DNA of 7,195 nt, taken from contig DVLH01000128.1 of the NCBI GenBank assembly GCA_018715585.1, positions 1 through 7,195 of the forward strand, read 5' to 3'. Under the pieces are notes generated by a model. The model did no database searches. It worked only from the letters and a program-made list of their open reading frames with translations, and was not told the origin of the DNA. Shown in pieces: positions 1 through 5,315 of the stretch (its first letter is position 1; every line of letters starts with the position of its first letter). The DNA is from Candidatus Aphodomonas merdavium (GTDB taxonomy: Bacteria > Bacillota > Clostridia > Christensenellales > Aristaeellaceae). The position numbers were made by a program, and so were the translations under genes.

Positions 1-11
1 GAAAATTTTGG

Positions 12-40
12 TTGCCTATTCCTGCGCGGCAGGCTATAAT
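12..40 (+). promoter_or_regulatory. Sigma-A type promoter of the SH3b protein gene
   Basis: TTGCCT at 12-17 and a perfect TATAAT at 35-40 are separated by 17 nt, the optimal housekeeping spacing. The start site would fall near 46-48, giving a 5' leader of roughly 57 nt before the ATG at 104. The spacer contains a perfect dyad, CCTGC-GCG-GCAGG (21-33), which could be an operator. The promoter call rests on sequence match only. Confidence 0.75.
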
Positions 41-103
41 GAGGCTGAAACAAAAGAGAAAGAATCAAAAGAGGAAGCTCTAAGTGCAAAGAAAGGTGGG
101 AGA

Positions 104-643
104 ATGTCGATGAAGAGAGCGAATCAATTGAACAAAAGAGGACGCGCGTTGCGCGTTGCGGTTGTGGCGCTGCTGCTTGCAGTGATGATGCTTCCCGCGC
201 TGGCATCGGCCACGACGGCATATGTGGTTACCTCGAGCGGCGGTTTGAACCTGCGCGACCAGCCGAGCACGAGCGGCAACATCGTTACCAGCTTCCCGCG
301 GGGGACGCAGGTGGAGATCTATCAGACCCTCGGCGCGTGGGCGTATGTGTATGTGCAGGGTTATTACGGATATATGAACAACAGCTACCTTTCCACGACG
401 TATCCGTCCAACGTCTCCACGAATGCGGACATTAACCCCTATGCCGTTTTGCCGCAGACGCACACCTATCCCCAGCCGTCCATCCCGCTGACGTATGACG
501 GAGTGAACTACTGGCCCGCATATTTCAACGACGTGCAGAGCCTCTATGACTTCCTCAAAACCGTCAAGCCGAGCTGGCCGTATTATCCCTACTATCCGTA
601 TTACCCCTACTATCCGTATTACCCCTACTATCCCTGCTATTGA
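104..643 (+). CDS. Secreted SH3b-domain protein with a Pro-Tyr-Tyr repeat tail
   Basis: A 179-residue protein, probably exported and bound to the cell envelope or spore surface; its exact role is unknown. Residues 1-36 form a signal peptide: a basic N-terminus (KRANQLNKRGR), a hydrophobic core at 18-33 and a likely cut after ALASA. Residues 40-97 are a bacterial SH3 (SH3_3) domain with the typical LNLRDQPS, F-P-R-G-T and GYYGYMNNSYL segments; such domains usually bind peptidoglycan. A Tyr/Pro-rich linker follows (98-158). The last 21 residues (159-179) are PYY repeated six times and then PCY, leaving a single near-terminal cysteine. The start at 104 follows AAGGTGG (93-99) at a tight 4 nt; ATG at 110 (10 nt away) is equally possible and would give 177 residues. 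The longer frame back to 8 begins at TTG inside the promoter and is not credible. The gene has its own promoter and terminator, so it is probably monocistronic. Confidence 0.85.
   Translation: MSMKRANQLNKRGRALRVAVVALLLAVMMLPALASATTAYVVTSSGGLNLRDQPSTSGNIVTSFPRGTQVEIYQTLGAWAYVYVQGYYGYMNNSYLSTTYPSNVSTNADINPYAVLPQTHTYPQPSIPLTYDGVNYWPAYFNDVQSLYDFLKTVKPSWPYYPYYPYYPYYPYYPYYPCY
578..640 (+). repeat. 18-bp coding tandem repeat (PYYPYY), three copies plus a partial
   Basis: Three consecutive 18-bp units begin at 578, 596 and 614 (consensus CCGTATTAYCCCTACTAT, one C/T difference) and are followed by a degenerate 9-bp half unit (632-640). Each unit encodes PYYPYY in frame at the C-terminus of the SH3b protein. 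The near identity of the units, including synonymous positions, suggests recent expansion by slippage or unequal recombination. Confidence 0.9.
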
Positions 644-662
644 TGCGCGCAGCGCAAGAGCA

Positions 663-688
663 ACCCCCCGGCTAGGCCGGGGGTTTTT
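663..688 (+). terminator. Rho-independent terminator of the SH3b protein gene
   Basis: CCCCCGGC (665-672) pairs perfectly with GCCGGGGG (676-683) around a 3-nt TAG loop and is followed by TTTTT (684-688). It begins 21 nt after the stop codon. There is no T tract on the other side, so it works in the plus direction only. Confidence 0.9.
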
Positions 689-689
689 C

Positions 690-1195
690 ATTTGCGGGTA
701 CAGCTCCGGAATATTGGCGGCCCTGGGCAGGCGCATATCCGATCTGGGCCTGCTGTCCTGGAGAACTACTTTCACGGCTTTGCCGGATGCTTGCCTGGGT
801 TGGCTTCGTTCGACTGCCGGCTGCTCTTGTTTGCGATCCTTTTCCGCTTTTCCCTTTCGGCACCTCATGCTGGCTGAATCCGGTCGCTTCCTGCTTTTCC
901 TTATCGGACGCCTGTCTTTGATTTCTTTCCGCTTCATAACGATTCGGGCACCGCTGCGCAGGCGCTAAACGCAATCCTGACAGGGGCGCCTATTTTTGCC
1001 GCTTTGCGCGCGAACCGGTGTGTGAGCCGTGCGGAAAGCGGTGGCGGCAGGCTTTGCGCAATTTTGCCGCCCAAGGCAACCGGAGAAAAACGCGTGCGTT
1101 TGACGGGCAACGCTGCGGAGGGGCTGTATTGTTTCGCACCCGGTCCGGTCCGCTGTCATAGGCTGAACTGGAATCTGAGCTTTGGAGGCGAGACC
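690..1195. other. About 500 bases with no convincing gene
   Basis: This stretch lies between the SH3b terminator and the LysM gene. On the minus strand two overlapping frames stay open through about 690-974. One (672-974, TTG start, 100 codons, rich in Gln, Ser, Lys and Arg) stops inside the neighbouring terminator loop. The other (ATG at 937) runs on antisense through the SH3b gene. Neither has a properly spaced ribosome binding site or a familiar motif, so I do not call either as a gene. The plus strand of 830-945 is pyrimidine-rich. A hairpin with a 7-bp stem, GGCGGCA (1043-1049) with TGCCGCC (1065-1071), has a 15-nt loop that itself contains the palindrome TTGCGCAA (1054-1061). The right end probably holds the LysM gene promoter. 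Confidence 0.6.
1136..1165 (+). promoter_or_regulatory. Possible sporulation (sigma-K-like) promoter of the LysM gene
   Basis: CACC (1136-1139), 17 nt, then CATAGGCTG (1157-1165) resembles the Bacillus sigma-K pattern mACm-N16-17-CATAnnnTA, with the last position off. It sits at a suitable distance before the ribosome binding site at 1184. No good sigma-A promoter was seen close to the gene. Such short patterns arise easily by chance, so this is only a suggestion, supported by the coat-like architecture of the product. Confidence 0.2.
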
Positions 1196-2014
1196 ATGCA
1201 GCAAAACATTTGCGGAGCAAACTCCGTAAAGTACACCATTGGGAAAGGGCAGACGCTTTATGCGATCGCCCAGCAGTACAACACGACCGTGCAGGCGATT
1301 CTCGACGCCAACCCGGGCCTGGATGTACAGCTGTATTACGCCGGGGATGTGATCTGCATCCCGCAGGGGAGCGGACCGAGTCAGGAAACGGGCTGTGTCG
1401 GCGGAACGCCGTATACGATCCGCCGGGGAGACAGCTTTTACCTAATCGCGCAGCGGTTTGATATCCCGCTGGCCGATCTGCTGGCGGCAAACCCGGGGGT
1501 TGATCCGGCACGGCTGCTCGTGGGCCAGGTGATTTGCGTACCTGTGCGCGCGGAAGAGGCGTGCCCCAGCGGCTACAGCGTACATACGGTGATGCGTGGG
1601 CAGACGTTTGTGGATTTGCAGGTGCTCTACAACATTTCCTTCGCGGCGTTGGAGCAGGCAAACCCCAACGTGGATATCCGCAACCTACAGGAAGGGCAGC
1701 AGCTGTGCATTGCGCCCGTGGGGACGCGCGGCAACTGCGAAAGCGGCAATGCGCCGTACACGATGCGCCAGGGCGATACGCTTTCCGGCTTGGCGCAGCG
1801 CTATAACACGTCCGTGGGCGACATCCTCATCGCCAATCCCCTGCTGACGCCGACGGATTTCGTCCAGGGTAGGATCATTTGCCTGCCCGCCGCATCCGGC
1901 GGGGCACAGGGCGGAGGCAACACCAACACGCATCCCTGGTATGGCGGACAGTGCTTCGGCGGGAAGTGCGGAGCCGGCGTGCCAACGGCCGGAGAGGCGA
2001 ACGAAAAAGCGTAA
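1196..2014 (+). CDS. Four-LysM protein with cysteine-framed repeats, probable spore-coat or envelope protein
   Basis: A 272-residue protein made almost entirely of LysM modules, which bind N-acetylglucosamine-containing glycans such as peptidoglycan. LysM units lie at about residues 13-56, 73-116, 127-174 and 188-231. Units 1, 2 and 4 are typical (YTI-x-x-G-x-T/S, IAQ-x-Y/F, ANPG). Unit 3 is more divergent, with VMRGQTFVDLQVLYNIS. Each module has a cysteine just before it (C6, C67, C123, C181) and one in its last strand (C54, C114, C171, C229). The Gly/Asn-rich tail adds two more in GGQCFGGKCG. There is no signal peptide or membrane segment. Leaderless LysM proteins in spore formers (SafA-like) are made in the mother cell and assemble at the cortex-coat boundary, so a spore role is inferred. 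The start at 1196 follows GGAGG (1184-1188) by 7 nt; the frame is open upstream to a TTG at 1004 but without support. A terminator follows 15 nt after the stop. Confidence 0.85.
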   Translation: MQQNICGANSVKYTIGKGQTLYAIAQQYNTTVQAILDANPGLDVQLYYAGDVICIPQGSGPSQETGCVGGTPYTIRRGDSFYLIAQRFDIPLADLLAANPGVDPARLLVGQVICVPVRAEEACPSGYSVHTVMRGQTFVDLQVLYNISFAALEQANPNVDIRNLQEGQQLCIAPVGTRGNCESGNAPYTMRQGDTLSGLAQRYNTSVGDILIANPLLTPTDFVQGRIICLPAASGGAQGGGNTNTHPWYGGQCFGGKCGAGVPTAGEANEKA

Positions 2015-2029
2015 TCCCCCGACGGAAGC

Positions 2030-2061
2030 AAAACGCTCCGCGCGAAAGCGCGGAGCGTTTT
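2030..2061 (+). terminator. Terminator of the LysM gene
   Basis: AAAACGCTCCGCGC (2030-2043) pairs perfectly over 14 bp with GCGCGGAGCGTTTT (2048-2061) around a GAAA tetraloop. It starts 15 nt after the stop codon. The four T residues on the plus strand are mirrored by four on the minus strand, so it could act both ways, although no minus-strand gene is near. Confidence 0.9.
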
Positions 2062-2358
2062 GTGCTGAAAAGCCGATTCCCTCAAAAAAGGGAGAAACAA
2101 ACACCAGAGCAGCGCCCGCTAAACCGGGGAAGTTGGGTTTTTCCGCATTTCCGGGAAAAAGAGCGCCTGACACGCTTTCCCCCTGGCGGGGAACACATGG
2201 GACAGCCTCATTTGGAAGGCGGGCGCGCTTGGGGGAAATCCGCGTTTTTAGAAATACTCCTCTCTTTGACGGCATATTGTTTTTAGGGAACGGGCTTGGA
2301 CGCGAAGCGGTGCGCCTGCGCGTACCCCGGGGGACACGCCCGAGAAGGAGGGAAGGAT
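2062..2358. other. Intergenic stretch of 297 bases upstream of the TIGR04086-type gene
   Basis: No gene was found on either strand. A small hairpin, TTCCCC (2177-2182) with GGGGAA (2188-2193), is visible. TTGACG (2266-2271) is a good -35 element but has no matching -10 at 16-18 nt. TTGGGG (2229-2234), 18 nt, then AATACT (2253-2258) is a weak alternative. The promoter of the following gene is therefore not located with confidence. Confidence 0.5.
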
Positions 2359-2772
2359 ATGGCAAAGGAGGCCGGTTCTGCGGCGGCAGTGCGCAGAAAC
2401 AGCAAAAAGAGCGGCGTGTTGGGCGCGCTTGCGCGGGGGCTGCTTGCCGCCGTAGCGGTGACGGTTTTGGGCGTGGTGGCTTCCGCGCTGGTGATCAAAT
2501 GGTTTTCGTTGAATGATACCACGATTTCCGTGATGAACCAGGCGCTCAAGCTTCTTTCCGTCCTGGCGGGCACGCGCGCGGCGGTGCGCTCCGGCGGTTC
2601 GGGCATGGTGCTGCGCGGAGCGCTTGTCGGCCTTTTGTATATGGCCGTGGGTGTGGTCAGCTATGCGTTTTTGAGCGGGTTGACGCTGTCTCCGGCGGCG
2701 TATCTGGCGGATCTGGGCATGGGCGTGGCTGCGGGAGGCCTGTTTGGCATGGTGCTGCCGTCAAAATCGTAG
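2359..2772 (+). CDS. TIGR04086/YrzE-type small integral membrane protein
   Basis: A 137-residue protein with a basic N-terminal segment (RRNSKKS, 12-18) and four predicted membrane helices at about 24-46, 56-76, 84-105 and 113-133. The arrangement, length and the segment after helix 1 (IKWFSLND) fit the TIGR04086 family of Bacillota membrane proteins (B. subtilis YrzE type), whose function is unknown. No catalytic or ligand-binding motif is visible. The start is well fixed: AAGGAGG (2345-2351) lies 7 nt before ATG at 2359, and the open frame upstream to 2296 lacks such a site. In many clostridia I recall this family sitting near yajC or tgt; that neighbourhood is not present here. The gene stands alone between two terminators. 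The family assignment comes from recognition of the pattern, not from a search. Confidence 0.8.
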   Translation: MAKEAGSAAAVRRNSKKSGVLGALARGLLAAVAVTVLGVVASALVIKWFSLNDTTISVMNQALKLLSVLAGTRAAVRSGGSGMVLRGALVGLLYMAVGVVSYAFLSGLTLSPAAYLADLGMGVAAGGLFGMVLPSKS

Positions 2773-2788
2773 CGCGGGCAACAAAAGG

Positions 2789-2847
2789 AAAAGGCTCGCG
2801 GAACCGCAAGCCTGCCGCAGGGCGGGAAGCGGTTGCGCGGGCCTTTT
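2789..2847. terminator. Bidirectional terminator between convergent genes
   Basis: AAAAGGCTCGCGGAACCGC (2789-2807) pairs with GCGGTTGCGCGGGCCTTTT (2829-2847), a 19-bp stem with one G-T wobble and one G-G mismatch. The loop holds a nested CCTG/CAGG stem (2811-2814 with 2818-2821). The stem has A residues at its 5' foot and T residues at its 3' foot, so it reads as a terminator on both strands. It lies 16 nt past the plus-strand stop at 2772 and 22 nt past the minus-strand stop at 2870. Confidence 0.85.
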
Positions 2848-2869
2848 GCGCATACCAAGGGAGCCACGG

Positions 2870-4039
2870 TCAGCCGGCGATGGGGGATGCAGGTGTTTTG
2901 CCGGGCAGGCTCTGATGGAGCAGCTCAAACATCGTGCGGTATTTGTAGGCGTTGTACGGCGTTTCGCGGCGGATTTCGTAGGAAGTCTCAGCGGTGGAGA
3001 AAACCAACTCGCATCGCCCGCAAATGCTCATTGCCGAGATGTTCTCCATGGGGATGCGTTCCTCGCCAACGGAAAGGGCGTCCTTTTGCATGCGCAGCGT
3101 ACCGCTTGCCAGCTGTATGCTGCTGCCGTCCTCCGCCGTTTGAAGGAGCGCTGCGTCCGGGTCGCTCAGCACGACGGTATCAAGGCGGCGCTTGAGTTCC
3201 TCGCGCTGCCAGGCGTCCCAGCCGTAGACGGTGTCGAACGGCGGCTCCATGCCGCGCAGGAAACCCGTCTGCGTGTATTCCGCCTGGAGGCCACAGGTGC
3301 AATACAGCCGGTTGCCCTCGCTCTTTAGCGTGCCCAGCCCGCCGCAGCGCGGGCAAAAATACAGCGCCGTTTCCAGCGATTCGGCGAGGCGTTTGCCGCG
3401 GTAGCGCACGGGGGATTGGCGTTGGCGTGCATAGGCGTCCTCGTGCAAGTCGCGCGCGATGCAGGCGTCAATCTCTTCCGTGGACATGGCTTTGAGCGTT
3501 TCGGGGGAATAGCGGTTGACTTCATGGCCGTAGAACTTGCCCTTGCGCAGCGTGTCGCTCCAGCGCGGGCTGGAAAAATAGCCGCCTTCCAGGCGGAAGG
3601 TGACAAGCTGCGCGCCCGTCATGCGTACAAGCTTCGCTGTAGCCGTAAAGAAGGGGCCGGTGACGCCGTTGAACGTGCGGTCGCCTTCGGCAAAGATGCA
3701 CACATGGCCGCCCGCACGGATGGTGCGGGCAATTTGCAGCGCCGTTGCTGCTGCGACGGTTGCCTTGCGGCGGATGATCGGGTGGGCAATCGCGCTGATG
3801 ATCCTGGAAAACACGCCCCAATGCAGGATGTGCTCGCTGGCGACGAAAGAGAGCGCATCCCGGAAAGAGACGGCCACCAGGATCGGGTCCCAGTTCGTCG
3901 TGTGGTTGCACAGCACGATCGAAGGGAGATGAAGCGGTTCGGGCTTTGCGCTGCGATAGCGCAGTGCGATGCGCCCCAGCAGCTTGCCAAGCGGAATCAG
4001 CGGTTTGTAGGCGGGCGCTTGCCGCGTTTGCCGGCGCAT
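2870..4039 (-). CDS. PlsC-type lysophospholipid acyltransferase with zinc ribbon and C-terminal extension
   Basis: A 389-residue protein related to 1-acyl-glycerol-3-phosphate acyltransferases, which transfer a fatty acyl chain to lysophosphatidate at the membrane. The PlsC core covers about residues 35-190: the catalytic block is NHTTNWD (H46, D51), followed by a block II region ending in IIRRK (88-92) and a block III FAEGDRT (116-122). Block III deviates from the usual FPEGTRS but keeps the EG-x-R core. Residues 229-250 form a zinc ribbon, CPRCG (C229, C232) and CTCG (C247, C249). Residues of about 300-389 form a beta-rich region that looks PH-like, with IPMENISAMSICG. A canonical PlsC protein is about 240 residues, so some 150 are extra. 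There is no obvious membrane helix. The gene starts 3 nt after the malic enzyme stop and has only a modest GGCGAGG site (4049-4055), so translational coupling is likely. The true acceptor lipid cannot be told from sequence. Confidence 0.83.
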   Translation of the reverse strand: MRRQTRQAPAYKPLIPLGKLLGRIALRYRSAKPEPLHLPSIVLCNHTTNWDPILVAVSFRDALSFVASEHILHWGVFSRIISAIAHPIIRRKATVAAATALQIARTIRAGGHVCIFAEGDRTFNGVTGPFFTATAKLVRMTGAQLVTFRLEGGYFSSPRWSDTLRKGKFYGHEVNRYSPETLKAMSTEEIDACIARDLHEDAYARQRQSPVRYRGKRLAESLETALYFCPRCGGLGTLKSEGNRLYCTCGLQAEYTQTGFLRGMEPPFDTVYGWDAWQREELKRRLDTVVLSDPDAALLQTAEDGSSIQLASGTLRMQKDALSVGEERIPMENISAMSICGRCELVFSTAETSYEIRRETPYNAYKYRTMFELLHQSLPGKTPASPIAG

Positions 4040-4042
4040 CGC

Positions 4043-5215
4043 TTATAACCTCGCCACGCCGGATTCCCGCGCAGCTTTGGCCACTGCGGCGGCGACGGCG
4101 GGCCCTACGCGTTTGTCAAACGCGGGCGGCAGGATATACTCGGGCGAAAGCTCTTTGGGCGAAACGAGTGCGGCAATGGCCTGGGAGGCAGCCGCTTTCA
4201 TGGCTTCGTTGATGTCGCGCGCGCGCACGTCGAGCGCGCCGCGGAAAATGCCCGGGAATGCAAGCACGTTATTGATTTGATTGGGATAATCGCTGCGGCC
4301 CGTGCCGACAACATACGCACCGCCACGCTTGGCGTCCTGCGGGCTGATTTCCGGCACGGGGTTGGCCATGGGGAAGACGAGCGGCCGCTCCGCCATGGAG
4401 GCCACCATCTCGGGCGTGACGAGGTTGGGTGCGGAAACGCCGAAAAACACGTCCGCCCCGCGCAGCGCATCCGCCAGCGTACCCGTCTTTTGCGCGGGGT
4501 TGGTCGCACCGGCGATGGCCGCCTGCGCGGGGTTCAATCCCGCCATCCCGCGGCAGAGGATGCCGCACTTGTCGCACAGGATGATGTCCCGCACGCCCAG
4601 GGAGAGGAAATGGCGCGCGAGCGAGATGCCGGCGGCGCCCGCGCCGCTGATGACGATGCGCGTCTTTTCCGGCGTGCGCTCCGTCAGGCGCAGGGCGTTG
4701 ATCAGCGCGGCCGCGGCAACGACGGCCGTGCCGTGCTGGTCGTCGTGAAAGACGGGGATATCCAGCGCCGCTTTGAGCTTGCGCTCGATTTCAAAGCAGC
4801 GCGGTGCGGCGATGTCCTCCAGGTTGATGCCGCCAAAGCTGCCCGCAAGCAGCGAAAGCGTATGGACGATTTCGTCCACATCCTTGGAGCGGATGCAAAG
4901 CGGAAAGGCGTCCACGTTTGCGAACGCCTTGAAAAGGCAGCATTTGCCTTCCATCACGGGCATGCCGGCTTCCGGCCCGATGTCGCCCAGCCCCAGCACG
5001 GCCGTGCCGTCCGTCACCACGGCCACCAGGTTCCAGCGGCGGGTCAGCGCGTAGGATTCATCCGGGTTGTCGCGGATGGCGAGGCAAGGCTCGGCGACGC
5101 CGGGCGTATAGGCAAGGGAAAGGTCCTGCGCGGTTTCGATTTTCATCCGGGGTACAATTTCGATTTTTCCCTGCCAGGCGCGGTGCGCTTGAAGGGCCTG
5201 TGCTTTCACATCCAT
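4043..5215 (-). CDS. Malic enzyme (oxaloacetate-decarboxylating malate dehydrogenase), short form
   Basis: A 390-residue cytosolic enzyme that converts malate to pyruvate and CO2 with reduction of NAD(P), linking C4 acids to the pyruvate pool. Motifs lie in family order: YTPGVAEP (36-43, catalytic Tyr36), GDIGPEAGMPVMEGK (77-91, catalytic Lys91), NLEDIAAPRCFEIE (131-144, metal ligands Glu133 and Asp134), PVFHDDQHGTA (154-164, Asp159) and a GAGAAG Rossmann loop (191-196). TNPAQKTGTLADAL and PMANPVPEISP, also typical, follow in the C-terminal half. The length matches the small bacterial form without the C-terminal phosphotransacetylase-like domain of MaeB. Cofactor preference (NAD or NADP) cannot be settled by eye, so no symbol is given. 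The ATG at 5215 has a strong AAAGGAG site 7 nt upstream, and a clear promoter lies about 50-80 nt upstream. It is the first gene of a two-gene unit with the acyltransferase. Confidence 0.95.
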   Translation of the reverse strand: MDVKAQALQAHRAWQGKIEIVPRMKIETAQDLSLAYTPGVAEPCLAIRDNPDESYALTRRWNLVAVVTDGTAVLGLGDIGPEAGMPVMEGKCCLFKAFANVDAFPLCIRSKDVDEIVHTLSLLAGSFGGINLEDIAAPRCFEIERKLKAALDIPVFHDDQHGTAVVAAAALINALRLTERTPEKTRIVISGAGAAGISLARHFLSLGVRDIILCDKCGILCRGMAGLNPAQAAIAGATNPAQKTGTLADALRGADVFFGVSAPNLVTPEMVASMAERPLVFPMANPVPEISPQDAKRGGAYVVGTGRSDYPNQINNVLAFPGIFRGALDVRARDINEAMKAAASQAIAALVSPKELSPEYILPPAFDKRVGPAVAAAVAKAARESGVARL

Positions 5216-5266
5216 GGCGCGTCTCCTTTGGCGAGTTCGATTGAACGGTTGGAAAGTGTCGCTTCA

Positions 5267-5295
5267 ATTATAAGGAGAGCGCGTCATAAAATCAA
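5267..5295 (-). promoter_or_regulatory. Sigma-A type promoter of the malic enzyme-acyltransferase unit
   Basis: On the minus strand TTGATT (5295-5290) and a perfect TATAAT (5272-5267) are separated by 17 nt. The leader to the ATG at 5215 would be about 45 nt. The leader carries an imperfect dyad, GTTC-N4-GAAC (5235-5246). The -35 lies only about 20 nt past the ypeB stop, so the malic enzyme is expressed independently of sleB-ypeB, although read-through from ypeB is not excluded. Confidence 0.8.
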
Positions 5296-5315
5296 GCGGT
5301 AGCGGCCGCTGGCGT

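Noticed and set aside
80..937. Long minus-strand open frame of 285 codons
   Set aside because: It runs antisense to the SH3b gene, which has a promoter, signal peptide, known domain and terminator. It has no ribosome binding site and no recognisable domain.
1004..1195. Upstream extension of the LysM protein from a TTG at 1004
   Set aside because: The extra 64 residues have no signal peptide or domain character, and the strong GGAGG at 1184-1188 fits the ATG at 1196.
1685..2365. Minus-strand open frame of 226 codons across the LysM terminator and gap
   Set aside because: It overlaps the LysM gene antisense, crosses a strong terminator hairpin and shows no motif or start signal.
5235..5246. 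GTTC-N4-GAAC in the malic enzyme leader as a LexA (SOS) box
   Set aside because: The half sites are in the opposite order to the Bacillota LexA consensus GAAC-N4-GTTC, and the gene has no DNA-damage link.
4277..5302. Plus-strand open frame of 341 codons
   Set aside because: It is a shadow of the malic enzyme on the other strand, whose motifs are unmistakable. Its own product looks like GC-rich reverse-strand translation.
5295..5310. Terminator after ypeB
   Set aside because: The stem is only 5 bp and the following T stretch is interrupted. It overlaps the -35 of the next promoter, so it is too weak to call.
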